A DNA stretch of 64,000 nt, taken from the NCBI RefSeq assembly GCF_000003815.2, contig NC_049995.1:16134539-16198538 (forward strand), given 5' to 3'. A program made the position numbers and the translations under genes. The stretch comes from Branchiostoma floridae (taxonomy: Eukaryota; Chordata; Leptocardii; Amphioxiformes; Branchiostomatidae). A model generated the notes under the pieces. That model had not been told where the DNA came from. It saw only the letters and a list, made by a program, of their open reading frames with translations, and did not search any database. Shown here piece after piece: positions 23,249 to 35,982 of this stretch. Each line of letters opens with the position of its first letter. Within the stretch, counting starts at the first letter, position 1.

Positions 23249-24430
23249 ATAGTGCTATCTTGATTGAATTACCCTTAATGCTATTTTGAGTGTTTAGCTT
23301 TATGTTCTGTAAAGCTAAGGGCACGACCCGCCGTACGTGCAATTTTTCCGTACGTTTTTTGGGAAGCCACGTCCGCCACGTATTTCAGATTCTGACAACG
23401 TTCAGGTTGTACAGGGCAGGCGCGTCGCCCGTACTGGCACGTAGGTGGGGGTGGGGGCGAATCGATATCCCCAGCCCAAATACACAAAGTTTTGCCTGAA
23501 ATGTTATAAAGAATCGGAAGTCGGATAATTGTGGAAATTGCACCAAAAACAACAACTTTCACCCTTCGAATCTTCTATAGCGTTTGATATCCGGTTCTTT
23601 TGAGAAATACAGCCGTGTTTTAGTTATTTTACTTTCCCTTAAGACTTGAACTACTTTCCATCTTTCAGAACTGGCTTCCAAGCAAATCAGGGTCAACTCT
23701 GTCGTGTAAGTACGTTAAGCTTGTTTCTTGAATAGAATGCATGTTAAAGTAATAACTATTCACATTTTTTGGGTCCTTTTTATTACAAACCACAAAAAAA
23801 GAATTGTTTTTGGTATTTAAGTTGATGGAAAATCTTCCTTTGACTATCGTTGCGCTGGACTAGTAGTTGCTTCAGACATGATTGCGTTTTGAATGCAACT
23901 CTTCGAACGTTTTGTACGCATTCTTATTAATTATGCACCCCCCCCCCCCCCCACACACACACAGCCCTGGTGTGATTCCGACGGAGATTTTCAAACGAAC
24001 AGGAATGAGTGAAAAGGATTATACCAAGGTACTAGAGTTGTCTTGTCTACTTAGAGCAGTATATATACATACTTACGTATCCACGTATCAACAATCCTCT
24101 ACGAAAATAACCCTGACTTTTATATATTTAGAATAGATGCATAGTGCTGGTTTGAAGTAAATTTAGATACCGCATGTTAGATAACGTTACATGTACGGTA
24201 AGATATTGTCGTTGTTGCTTTAGATGTATGTGAATAATATTATGTTTTTCCCCCCATTTTCGCATAACTATAGCTTCTGGAACATTCCAAGTCGACCCAC
24301 GCCCTGGGTAGGGTCGGGGAAGTTTCCGAAGTCGCGAAGACCATCGATCGCCTTCCTGGCCTCGTCGGACGCCTCCTTCATCACCGGGGCACAGGTGCCT
24401 GTGGACGGGGGGATGCAAGTCATGTGTCCG

Positions 24431-24600
24431 CGTTAGACCTAGCCTGGGTACCATAGTGCGCTCCGGCGTTCATATGCAGTCGCTTCTAGCTCTGACGTTC
24501 ATTATACACTACTGATATACAGTCGCTTCTCTGTGTTGATAGCAGAAGCGAACATAGGAGCGAACTACTATCCGGATGGTACCCAGGCTTCGTTAGACCT
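24431..24600. mobile_element. Foldback element inserted at the SDR2 stop codon, 10-bp duplication
   Basis: CGTTAGACCT occurs at 24431-24440 and 24591-24600. The first copy contains the SDR2 stop codon TAG. The 150-bp insert begins AGCCTGGGTACCAT and ends ATGGTACCCAGGCTT, with inner GCGCTCC/GGAGCG and CAGTCGCTTCT/AGAAGCG pairings. It belongs to the same AGCCTGG type as the elements at 3957-4309 and 1060-1156. Confidence 0.85.
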
Positions 24601-24632
24601 ACGTCACATTTCCAAACCGTGGCCCGGGCTAA
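24591..24632 (+). repeat. Half of a dispersed inverted repeat (complete copy at 58969-59138)
   Basis: ACCTACGTCACATTTCCAAA and GGCCCGG match the left arm of 58969-59138. The right arm was not found here. Confidence 0.6.
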
Positions 24633-24811
24633 AGGAATTAATAGAAAGTTTATTTGCGAGTTCATGCCCGTAGGCTAATTGCAAGTACATATGGTACAAA
24701 CAAGAGAGGGAATATTCAAGTAACAATGAACTGTGATAAATATTATTACACAAAGAGACTACTCGAATACTAGTGTTGACTATATCTAGATATGTCAATA
24801 GATTAATGAAC

Positions 24812-24817
24812 AATAAA
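24812..24817 (+). terminator. Candidate polyadenylation signal for SDR2
   Basis: AATAAA lies about 380 bp after the SDR2 stop, the first canonical hexamer seen downstream. This is placed by sequence alone. Confidence 0.3.
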
Positions 24818-26226
24818 CAATAAGATCTTTACCTGCCCTTAAACCCGAGTGTGGCAGTAGAGTATGAAGTTTGATGCTTATCATTTTTTCTGTACAATGA
24901 TGCGGTTTATCGGGTATGCAATTGCAAACTTGTAAATCGCATAAGGCCACAGCAAGTAAATTTTATGGATGACATCCTATGCAGAGTGCAAAAATGAGGA
25001 TAGCGCGAAAAAAAACCAAGATGGGTAAAAAAAAAAGAAGATGGCTAGAAATTGACACCATAAACATCGTAACAATATTTGAAGTGACAAAAAAGTGAAC
25101 AAGTGTAGTAAAAGTGATACTAGTGTGGTACACTGGTATCACTTGCCAAGCCGGCAACCACATTTCATTTCTTCTATATTGTTGGCACTTTCACAACTAT
25201 CCAACAAGTTTCACTTCTGCAACTATAGTCATAGCTACCTTCCTAGTGTCACTTCTACAAGTATGATTATCAGGCTACAACACAATATGTTTGCCTATTT
25301 TGGTCTATCTGACCATCCCCAAAGAGGAAAAAAAATCTTGTTTTTTTTTCTGAAATCAGGCGAAAATTAATGCGCGCGCTGATTTACTTGTTGTGGCCTA
25401 ATGGCATAACACACCAGGTTTATAACGCTAGTTCACCTTTATCCGTGGAGAAACCTATATCGTTGTTTTTAAAAACATGATATTGGGGGATATCAAGTCG
25501 ATGGACGGTTCTTTCAAACTGTAGTATTTTGAAAATATTGCAGTTTGAAACCACTGTCAGTTGACTTAAAATCCATAAATGCCCTGTTTTTAGAAACAAC
25601 GGATATAGGTTACCCTACGGATAAAGGCGAACCAACGTTACTGAAGAGTACAGGCTGCATATCGTGACAGATTTAACTGATCCACTTACACCAGGAAGGA
25701 CCTATATATATATGCTCTTTTCCGTATGCGTGATGGGTTCTTTTACGTGCTCGAGGTGTGGCTAGTCTAAAACACAGGACCAACATCTGCTTGGAGAACT
25801 TGGACGAAGGGAGGAGGTAAGGTTACGTCACGGAGGTCAATGACCTCAGAAAGCTTATCCAGCGTAACGTAAACTTTGGCTTCACGTAAACTAGCTAAAG
25901 CATCGCATACTGATACAATCCCCTGCCTAGTTCCCATTGAAATATTTTAAGATACATTAAAAAATGTTTCATTTTTGCAACACTTATGATGTTTTTTACA
26001 TCTGATGCAAAAAAATTAAAATGTTGCTTTGCGTTTCGATGCCGTCCTTGTTCAAGTTCCGTGTCCAAACAGGTTCAAGGTTCATAAGAATTACACGTGA
26101 TATATCAATTGAACTTGGTCGCTGCAAGGACGTTATATACTGGTCAATGTCTTTGGTCACTGTCAGAGCCAAGGAGAGAAAACTTACGTCTGTTTTAGGC
26201 TCGAAGTTGAAGTCTTCTGCCCAAGG

Positions 26227-28136
26227 ATGCCTGACTTAAGAGGAAAGGTAACCATTATCACAGGTGAGTTAAAGTTATGTATTACGTTTCCCGGTATGTT
26301 CGATCGAGGTCTCACCGCTACTGGTAACTTACCTGACCCTGTGACGTTCCAATGTATCATCCAAACTCCATGCAGTATACACATAGGTGAGGTGACACAA
26401 ACGTTATGTAGATTGCATGTATCATGTTTATTTTGGAGGACAAGAAAGATTTGAAGCAGAATTGCAGCTCAAAAGAACGTACTTCCGGTATATGGTATAC
26501 GTAGACTGCAATCTTTTTGTGAACTTGCGTGAAGTTAAAATCAGCATAAGGTTATTACGACCATTACTATGAACTTCATTCGAACTTTGTTCACTAGTAC
26601 CCTGTTCTTAGTCTCCACCAGAATCCGACCTAACGGAATAGGGGACTTTTGGGCCAATTTAGGAATGAAAGTCTAACAGGAGTCAGTAATTGGCCTAGGA
26701 GTGAACTGACTGGCCGGTGGATTGACCGAAAAAGACTGAAATCCCATTGCAACTAATTTGGATCATATTTTTCATCTGAGCTAAAAAAAATAACACATCT
26801 GCTTGGAGACTTACCTGTTCTGCCCCTTGTGCGAACTGACTCTCCCTCCCTCCAGGTGCTAGTTCAGGTATCGGGAGGGGGACAGCTGTGGAATTTGCCC
26901 AGCTGGGAGCGCACCTGGCTCTGACTGGGAGGAACCAGGAAAACCTGCAGGCCACAGCAAAGGCCTGTGTGGAGGCAGGGACTCCGCAAGACAAGGTGTT
27001 TGTTTGTTTGTTTGCTTGTTAGCTTGTTTGTTTGCTTGTTGTTTTTACCTGGCATTGACTTCCTCCCCCCAAACATTATGACTGTAGAAGCCTGCAGGTG
27101 GAGCAAATTTGTTTTCCTGATATTTCTTTACTACATTATGCTTCATGTCTTTCTGACCTTCGGCTTGTATCTTACAATGAAAACATTTTTTTTTTCATTT
27201 GACTCTGCATCTCTCCCCCCAGATTCTGCTTGTGACAGGAGACATCTGTGATGAACAAGTGCAGAAAAACCTGGTGGAACAAACTGTGCAGAAGTTTGGC
27301 AGGATAGATGTCTTGGTGAAGGATTTAACTTATATTTAGTCCCAGTCTTAGAACAGAAGCATACTTAATATGACTCAAAATTCGTATGTCATAACTACTT
27401 AAAACTTGAAACATTACGTCTCCATACTTAATGTATTGTATCAATTTCAAAGGTCTCGGTTCGGAGTTTTTCAAGATAGAGTGCCCATTTGACTCTTGGA
27501 CCGTTTAAAAGTCCCCAAACATCATTTTGCGGACAATTTAATGTGAGTAATTTGTAAAGAGTAAAGGCCCATGAGACATAAACAAATCACGACTGGACAT
27601 TGTTATGCGAATCGAGTCAATGATCGAGACGAGAAGAGTTTACAAGTCAGGGGCATTCACCTTTTACATGTTACCCACAATGCAGTTCGCTGCGCGCGCG
27701 AACTTGAATCTTTAATCACCTTATCCCTATCCTAACAGGTGAACAACGCCGGCATCGGAGGTCCCGTTACCATAGAGACGATTGACATGGCGACCTACGA
27801 CAGAATCATGAACGTCAACGTTCGAAGTGTGGTGACCTTGACTCAGCTGTGCATCCCACATCTCGCAAAAACTCAAGGTTAAAGATCCGAAATAATGACT
27901 TAACATGTGACTTGAGCGCGGTCACATATGTCGTGCGATTGTCGTACAATCGCTAACTCAGGGTATTTCGGGGACACAAATGTACGTCTCCTGCAAAGTT
28001 CAACTGTCTTGTTACACAAAATGCTGTTTTGGATCCATGTCGGTGGTTGGTTCTGTCACGGCCTGCTTGAAAATCCTATGGCATCAAAATCGTGCGAGGA
28101 TAGCACAACCCATGTGACCGCGCCCTTAGTGACTTT

Positions 28137-28172
<36 letters not shown>

Positions 28173-31100
28173 ACGGTTTTTTTTACAGTTAGATATATTG
28201 AATTGTTCATTCTAGAAGAAGATTGATGGATGTCACTCGAAACTGGCGTCCGGAAGCAATTCTCCAAATCTTTTCCAGTTCTAGATTGATTTGATTTTGA
28301 AAATAGGTTTCATGTTTCATTTAGAGTATGTTGTATAGTGTAGTGACATAAATGTTTGTCTGAGCTGATTTGACAGTCAACTTGTAAATGTACAAATGTA
28401 CATAGATCTTATCACCTTAGACAATGCGTTTATCACTCGCACGGCACGAAAAACGGTATTTAAGCGTGCTGAAACCATGCGTAATGTTGACGTATTTCCC
28501 TCCTTTACGGACCTATACACCACTTATACGAGTACGTAAATATTGCCTTTAAGTGGTCTTTCCGTAGGTCCGTGTTAGTCCTTATTTTCCGGTTTTCCAG
28601 TTGTCTTTCAGCAGCTTAAAGATGTCGTAACTGATTATTAAAACCCCCTTAAAACTTGTTTAAACTTCACGTTTATTTGATCTAAAGCCTCTTTACGTCT
28701 TATATACGTGTGCATTAAGAGGATTATAACGTGTGTTTAGGTGCCTTTTCAGCAGCTTAAAGTTGCCATAAATACTTATTAAAACGCCCTTAAGACATGT
28801 TTAAACTTCACGTTTATTTGATCTAAAGCCTCTTTACGTCTTATATACGTGTGCATTAAGTGGATTTTAACGTATATTATGTGCCTTTTCAGCAGCTTAA
28901 AGTTGCCATAAATACTAATTAAAACGCCCTTAAAACATGTTTAAACTTCACGTTTATTTGATCTAAAGCCTCTTTACGTCTTATATACTTGTGCATTAAG
29001 AGGATTATAACGTGTGTTTATGTGCCTTTTCAGCAGCTTAAAGTTGCCATAAATACTTATTAAAACGCCCTTAAGACATGTTTAAACTTCACGTTTATCT
29101 GATCTAAAGCCTCTTTACGTCTTATATACGTGTGCATTAAGTGGATTATAACGTGTGTTTATGTGCCTTTTCAGCAGCTTAAATTCGCCATAAATACTTA
29201 TTAAAACGCCCTTAAGACATGTTTAAACTTCACGTTTATTTGATCTAAAGCCTATTTACGTCTCATATGCGTGTGCATTAAGAGTCTATATATTTCGTTT
29301 TAGCAGCTAAAAGTTGTCATATATACGCACTAAAACACCCTTAAGACATGTTTAAACTTCCCTCTGTACGTCTCATATACGTATGCATTAGGTTGATTAT
29401 AAGGTGTGGATAAGTGCCATTTTAGCAGAATAATCATAAGCACATTTCAAAGCAAGAAAATACAATGGATGACACTTTGAAATTTTATTGAATCACGAGA
29501 AAATATTACAGGGAAAAGTAAAAAGAAAACTACAGCCTACTAGGTATTTGTGGCCTATTATTCTGATGTAGTCGGCAGTTGAAGCAATCACAACGGTTGT
29601 GCAATTCCGTGCAGCATCCAAGTCCACAGTAACATTTCCAGTGTCGGACGAAGCGTCTCGGCGTAAGTTAAAAAGAGCACACAGTTCCATCTGGCCACCA
29701 CAGGAATAAGAATCCGGTAAGATCTAGAGTAGTGGCCGATATGACTCGTGTTGTTGGATGGTCTTGGACTCTTGGATTATTTGGACGCGAAACATGTTCA
29801 GCTTGCAGTCTCGGCTTCTATTAATCCGGATGGTACAATGGTCATGATTCCCCATTCTGTGTCGATTTCCAACAGCATCAACTTGTACAGAATGATAGCC
29901 ACCTCCTCTCTTTGCGTCAAATTCCGTCAACGGGGGTCCTAGGCGGTAACGGCCACAACTTGCGGATTAGAACAGGTCCAAACGTTCTTCAATACTTCTC
30001 TTCAAATGAACGCCTGGAAAGTAACCGCTCCGTGCCAGTAAATTTGAACCCCCACTCTTTTCTGCCATTGGATACATCCTATCACATGACACAGCCGCTG
30101 TGTATGTATAGTATGCCGGCCACAGACGGAGGCGCGCCCCATGCGGCCGCATACGCGTACGAATTAACGCTGAATAAATTTACATCTAGCCTGCCCACGC
30201 ATATCACAATAAAAAAAAAAAACACGAGCAACACGGGAAGACACTGCCTGTGAGCCCAAACTGTTCTTTCTTGACGCTTGCTTGCAGATAAAGAAGTAAA
30301 CATCATTCGTACATTTACTTGTAGAAATGCTCGCCGTTTTATAGTAAGAAAAACATAGAGAAAACACCACTCACTACACAAAACGCTATGTCTACTACAT
30401 CCGTATTCTTCAAGCAGAGGTTGAGTCGCTGAGATATCAATAGTGTAGCAGTCGGGATTTCTACCGGCGCTTAGCTCTCGGCTCAACTTGCCACAAAAAA
30501 AACAGGCGGCCTGAGTTAGACCCTGGAAGTTCAGAACATATATGCGGTATATTAAAAAGTGAAGGGTCTCCTCCTTTTCGCATAAACTGCGCTTCAAACA
30601 TGCCGTATGTTCAGCAGAAAAGGCCTAAAACCTTTGAGACCGTATAAGCCAATAAATAAAACGGGGCTGGTGCCCCCCGTTCGCTTAAACTACGCGGATT
30701 CAAAGATTAAACATGTCGTATGTTTGACAGAAATACGTAACATTTCATATACGTCTTGGCAACATATAAGCTAAACGGGGGTGGTCTCCCCTAGTTTGCC
30801 TAAACTGCGCGGATTCGAAGATTAAACATGTCATATGTTCAACAGAAATACGCAACATTTCATATACGTTTTGGCAACATATAAGCTAAACGGGGGTGGT
30901 CTCCCCTAGTTTGCCTAAACTGCGCGGATTCAAAGATTAAACATGTCGTATGTTCAATAGAAATACGCAACATTTCATATACGTTTGGGCAACATATAAG
31001 CTAAACGGAGGAGGTCTCCCCTAGTTCGCTTAAAAGTGCGCGGATTCAATTGAAAGATTAAACATGTCGTATGTTTGACAGAAATACGCAACATTTCAGA

Positions 31101-34100
31101 TACGTCTTTGCAACATATAAGCTAAACGGTGGAGGTCTCCCCTAGTTCGCTGAAAGTCTTAAACTGCGAAGATTCAAAGATTAAACATGTCGTATGTTCA
31201 ACAGAAATACGCAACATTTCATATACGTTTTGGCAACATATAAGCTAAATGGGGGAGGTCTCCCCTAGTTCGCTTAAACTGCGCGGATTCAAAAATTAAA
31301 CATGTCGTATGTTCAACAGAAATACGCAGCATTTCATGTACGTTTTGGCAACATATAAGCTAAACGGGGGAGGTCTCCCCTAGTTCGCTTAAACTGCGCG
31401 GATTCAAAGATTAAACATGCCGTATGTTCAACAGAAATACGCAAAATTTCAAATACGTTCTGGCAACATATAAGCTAAACGGGGGAGGTCTCCCCGTGTT
31501 CGCTTAAAAGTGCGCGGATTCAAAGATTAAACATGTCGTACGTTCAACAGAAATACGCAATATTTCATATACGTCTTGGCAACATATAAGCTAAACGGGG
31601 GAGGTCTCCCCTAGTTCGCTTGAACTGCGCAGATTCAATGATTAAACATGTCGTATGCTCAACAAAAATACGTAACATTTCATATACGTCTTAGCAACAT
31701 ATAAGGTCTCCCCTAGTTCGGTTAAAAGTGGGCGGATTCAATTGAAAGATTAAACATGTCGTATGTTTGACAGAAATACGCAACATTTCATATACGTCTT
31801 GGCAACATATAAGCTAAACGGTGGAGGTCTCCCCTAGTTCGCTGAAAGTCTTGAACTGCGTGGATTCAAAGTTTAAACATGTCGTATGTTCAACAGAAAT
31901 ACGCAACATTTCATATACGTTTTGGCAACATATAAGCTAAATGGGGGAGGTCTCCCCTAGTTCGCTTAAACTGCGCGGATTCAAAGATTAAACATGTCGT
32001 ATGTTCAACAGAAATACGCAACATTTCATATACGTTTTGGCAACATATAAGCTAAATGGGGGAGGTCTCCCCTAGATCGCTTAAACTGCGCGGATTCAAA
32101 GATTAAACATGTCGTATGTTCAGCAGAAATACGCAACATGTCATGTACGTTTTGGCAATATATAAGCTAAACGGGGGAGGTCTCCCCTAGTTTGCTTAAA
32201 CTGCGCGGATTCAAAAATTAACCATGTCGTATGTTCCACAAAAATATGCAAAATTTCAAATACGTTCTGGCAACATATAAGCTAAACGGGGGAGGTCTCA
32301 CCTTGTTCGCTTAAACTGCGCGGATTCAAAGATTAAACATATCGTGTGTTTTACAGAAATACGCAACATTTTATATACGTCTTGGCAACATATAAGCTAA
32401 ACGGAGGAGGTCTGCCCATGTTCGTTTAAACTGCGCGGATTCAAAGATGAAACATGGCGTATATTCAACAGAAAAACGCAACATTTCATATAATTTAAGG
32501 GAGCGCAATATATAAGCCAAACGTAAGAGGTCTTCCCTGTTCGAATTGAACCTTGCGCACAGAAAGATTGAATACGTCACATGCTTTCGGAACAAACAAC
32601 ACAGAACAGTATTGTATTTGACTTTGCTGAGTTATTAACATAACATTTTGTACCGGAAAACGCAATTGTCTGTTTTGACTGTAAATCTTGCCACTGTTTT
32701 AAAATAGATGACGCAATGCTTTATCAAACACCAGACAAAGGCTTATTATATTTGACATAGCCGAGGTAAGTTTGGTAAACATGTATTTTGTAACAGATCT
32801 AGAGAAACGGTATTTGTGAGTTTTGACAGAAAATATAACCACAGTGGTAAAACAGTAATACGGATTATTTTTTATAACTTTTTAAGACATTTAAGTTGTC
32901 TTTTCGGCATACTAAAATAGATGTAAAATTCACGTAAAGAAACACGACAGATTAAGTTACATTTACAAACGCTGAAATCTTACGTAAAGGTCAGATGTAT
33001 GTTTCCGATGCCTTTAATAGATCTTAAAATCTTCTGAAATATTTCTCCGCCTTTAAGGGCTTTATACGTATCCCTGAAACTTTGCTTAAATAGTTGTTTT
33101 CGTGCTGTGTCGCAGGGACCATTGTGAATGTGTCGAGCGGGAACGGGTTAAGACCGGTAAGTGTTTCTCTGTAACCGGTAATACGCTAGTTCGCAGTTTG
33201 ATGTGCGTAATCAGCAATAGGATACAGATTTCCGGTGCTAAAACTTCGTGCTGAAAATCGCACAACGATCGTACGACGATCGTACGATGAATGTGACCGT
33301 GCTCTTACTCGTACAATTCACTTTCAGTATCCGGGAAGTCTTGCATACAACATGAGCAAGTCAGCAGTGGACCAGTTCACACGATGTGTTGCACTCGGTT
33401 AGTGAAATTGCTCTATTGGTGTGCTGTATGATGTAAGAAGAACTTTATTGCCCGACAATTGTACTTGATACAATGTATGGCAACTGTTGAACTATTACAC
33501 AAAGTAAAAAATAGAGCTTAACAACCTAGTTAACATAACAAATGTTATGTTAACTAGGTTGTTAAGCTCTAATTTGTTTTGTTAAGCTCATTGCAATACT
33601 ACATCAAAGAATTATGTTAGCCCTTATTAATAAGGGCTAACATAATTCTTTGATATAGTATTGCAATGAAGTAGGCTAATCATTAGTTTCGGTATTCTTT
33701 CTAATAGCAGAGCAGTCCTTGATATATTTGCCTTTTTTTGCATTATAGGAGTTCTGACATCTGAAGATATATGCAAATCTGTTTGTAGCATCGAGTATCT
33801 TGAAAACTGTTGTACTTGATTCGAGAAATTAAAAACTCTCTCCAACAAGATCTCTCCAGTGTCACTGACGAAAGATAACGGATGTTTTCTGAAACGTTTG
33901 ACCGTTTCCAAAATCATATGCAATTGCTTGAGTAATTCTTTTTTTGGCGTATGTAACATCTTGAGTGCTTGGCGTTTATTTTCTAAGATCTGACAGTTAA
34001 TACGATAGACGTAGAATAGATGTATATCTAATTGGTATGTATGAACCATGGCAAAGTTAGTTTCCGAATAAATTTCAGAAAATCGGAATGAATTCGAAAT

Positions 34101-34944
34101 CGAATAAAACGAATACTATGGGGAAATTCGACCAAAATAAAACAACTTTCTCCAGTCAGATCTACTCTTGCCTTTGACATCCGCTTTTATGTGAAAAATA
34201 TATCATATACTTTCTCTTAAGACTATTTCTAATCTTTCAGAACTAGCCTCCAAGCAAATCAGGGTCAATTCTGTCAAGTAAGTCACTATTTCTTGAATAC
34301 AATGCAATGTCTTTTTTCAACTGAATTCAACTTTTCGAACGTTTTGTCCTTTGTAATGCATTGTTATTAATCATGCCCCCCCCCCCTCCCAACACACACA
34401 TGTACGCACAGCCCTGGTATAATTCCGACGGAGATTTTCAAACGAGCAGGAAGGACTGAAGAGGAATGTGCCAAGGTACCGTACTAGAGCTAGAGCTGTT
34501 TTGTCTACTTTAATAGAGCATTATATATACTTGCGTATACATCAACGAATTCGAATTCATCATCCTGTACGGAAATAACCCAGAATTTTATAGAAAAGAT
34601 GCATAGTGTGGCATGGTATACGTATATATGTGTCCTGTCAAGCCAAGCCAAGCCAGGATACTGTCGTTGTCGCGTTTAGATGTGTGCATGGACCTTTGAA
34701 GTTTGTGCCTGAAACAAACAAGGAATAATATTACGTGTTTTTTTTTTTTTTTTTTTTCCTTTTCACTTGCTATAACGTTATATAGCTTCTGGAACATTCC
34801 AAGTCGGCCCACGCCCTGGGGAGGAACGGGGAAGTGACAGAAGTGGCGAAGACCATCGCCTTTCTCGCCTCGTCAGACGCCTCCTTCATTACTGGAGCCC
34901 AGGTGCCTGTGGACGGTGGAAGGCACGCCATGTGCCCACGTTAA
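26227..34944 (+). CDS. SDR3: classical short-chain dehydrogenase/reductase, FabG-like, nine exons
   Basis: Exons are 26227-26263, 26856-26995, 27223-27315, 27739-27877, 33116-33156, 33328-33397, 34241-34277, 34412-34475 and 34786-34944: 780 bp, 259 aa, with exon sizes and phases identical to SDR1. The frame is open throughout. Motifs are TGASSGIG (12-19), TGR after beta-2 (likely NADP(H)), NNAG (92-95), catalytic N117, S144, Y157 (YNMSK) and K161, then NPG and GAQVPVDGG. It should be a soluble NADP(H)-dependent oxidoreductase of unknown substrate. The promoter region is a copy of that of SDR2, so SDR2 and SDR3 are the closest pair in the array. Intron 4 is 5.2 kb and contains two satellite arrays. 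A possible AATAAA lies at 35631. Confidence 0.94.
28138..28170. repeat. (TA)n microsatellite
   Basis: About 15 TA dinucleotides lie in SDR3 intron 4. Confidence 0.95.
28590..29440. repeat. 141-bp satellite, about six copies
   Basis: GCAGCTTAAA or close variants occur at 28611, 28752, 28892, 29033 and 29174, then diverged copies at about 29303 and 29424. Spacing is 140-141 bp in the core. Units share GTTTAAACTTCACGTTTAT and ATACGTGTGCATTAAG. The array lies in SDR3 intron 4 and is noncoding. Confidence 0.92.
29441..30560. other. Inter-satellite part of SDR3 intron 4, unassigned
   Basis: This single-copy-looking sequence is less AT-rich than its surroundings. On the minus strand a 29493-29730 frame reads CGGQMELCALFNLRR and then VDLDAARNCTTVVIAS, and another short frame lies at 29724-29930. 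I recognise no family, and no splice sites join the frames convincingly. It could be a decayed captured gene or mobile-element fragment. Confidence 0.35.
30560..32560. repeat. 115-bp satellite, about 16 copies
   Basis: ACATGTCGTATGTTCAACAG and variants recur every 114-116 bp (for example 30711, 30826, 30941), with some units of about 122 bp that carry a small insertion. Each unit contains a near-perfect inverted GGGGAG-GT-CTCCCC. The first and last units are more diverged, as expected at array edges. It lies in SDR3 intron 4. Confidence 0.95.
33512..33571. repeat. Perfect 28-bp hairpin in SDR3 intron 6
   Basis: Arms at 33512-33539 and 33544-33571 are exact complements with a 4-nt loop (AAAT). 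Confidence 0.9.
33589..33668. repeat. Near-perfect 40-bp hairpin in SDR3 intron 6
   Basis: Arms at 33589-33628 and 33629-33668 match at 39 of 40 positions with practically no loop. It lies 17 bp after the previous hairpin. Both share GTTAAGCTC at or beside an end, which suggests a common origin. Confidence 0.9.
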
Positions 34945-35818
34945 ACGGCTTCGATTCGATTCCACCAGACGCCGACGATCTTGCTGCGGCCTTCAAAGAG
35001 GGACTATTATCGACAATACTTCACTAGGTGAAAATCTGCCATTTTGGAAAGCGACCGTACGTTGTCATGGCAACCAGAGACCACAGAGCTAAAACTCTCA
35101 AAATTTTGTAAGTTTGGGCCAACTCCCTACACCACACAAAATTTGAGGAAAAGCGATTTATTTTAGTTTGGCCAACTTAATGCTTGGTTTTTACCGATAA
35201 AGGCTTTATATAACATCTATTTCAAGGATTGTTAAAGCAACCCTTGAAGTCATAATTAGAATATCATTCAAAATGTAAAAGTAACGTTATGACTGAAAAT
35301 ATTTGTTTTTTACCTGCTTTAACTGAACAAGAGTATGATGAAGTTTAATTCTTATCATTTTCTGTTTTAGTGGAACGGTAATTACAATGTGCTATTACAG
35401 CATTACAATCTTGAGTTTTGTTTGTAAACCGCCTCATGGCCTAATGCACCTATCCAGGTTTGTGCTGAAGAGTTCAAGCTGTATATCTGGACGGATTTAT
35501 TTGATCCACTTCCCCTGTGTCTATCACATTGTGAACAATGTAGTACTTGATGACAAACAAAGCAAAAATAGCAACAAAAAAATACATAACTATAATCATT
35601 TGAAACATTCAAAACCAATTGCAAAGCGTGAATAAAAGGAAGTTATGCCAAATAAAACAGAACAGAATTGGAAAGAGAGATGAGTTTCATTTTTACCACC
35701 ATAAGATGAGAGGCTGGTTTTTGTCTTTCTGTAATCACTCCAGGGCTGTGAAGAAATCATGATGAACGATGAAGTTATAAACTGACGAAGTTAAACTTTT
35801 TACCCTCGAATGTAATAA

Positions 35819-35982
35819 TGGACCGATCCCCAAACCCCGCCCCCTGTTCGATCATGGTTCTATTTCGAACACCTCCATCAAAAGTAGCCATTTCTGTCCC
35901 AGTGTGGCAGTTTTTGACGGAGGTGTTCGAAATAGAATAGGGGTTCTATTTGTTCGATATGGCGTTCGACAGGATCGGTCCA
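35819..35982. mobile_element. Foldback element (about 164 bp)
   Basis: GGACCGATCC at the left pairs with GGATCGGTCC at the right. Inner arms TCTATTTCGAACACCTCC and their complement form a second, stronger stem. No coding capacity. Confidence 0.8.

Larger units (their letters stand above)
15874..24436 (+). pseudogene. SDR2: FabG-like SDR with two frameshifts
   Basis: All nine exons are recognisable: 15874-15910, 17132-17270, 17486-17578, 18422-18560, 21689-21729, 22730-22799, 23669-23705, 23965-24028 and 24274-24436. Splice sites are intact. Exon 2 is 139 bp instead of 140: one G is missing at about 17165 (GCTGTGAATT against GCTGTGGAATT in SDR1, 3 and 4). Exon 9 has a 4-bp tandem insertion at about 24343-24350 (ATCGATCG against ATCG). 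Either shift destroys the protein. The rest is family-like: VNNAG, NVSS and YSMSK are present. The conserved NPG is VPG. The exon 2 deletion lies 35 bp from an assembly gap, so a sequence error is possible there; the ATCG duplication lies in ordinary sequence. A gene with errors in the assembly is the alternative. Confidence 0.8.

Noticed and set aside
24224-24436. Separate small gene with the SDR C-terminal end
   Set aside because: The apparent start lies in intron; the frame reflects the 4-bp shift in SDR2 exon 9.
30082-30597. 171-codon minus-strand frame in SDR3 intron 4
   Set aside because: Composition is low-complexity in parts (FFFF runs from poly-A), no motif was recognised, and it overlaps the edge of the satellite.
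28590-32560. CRISPR-like regular repeats
   Set aside because: Units are 115-141 bp with no unique spacers, in an animal intron: they are satellites.
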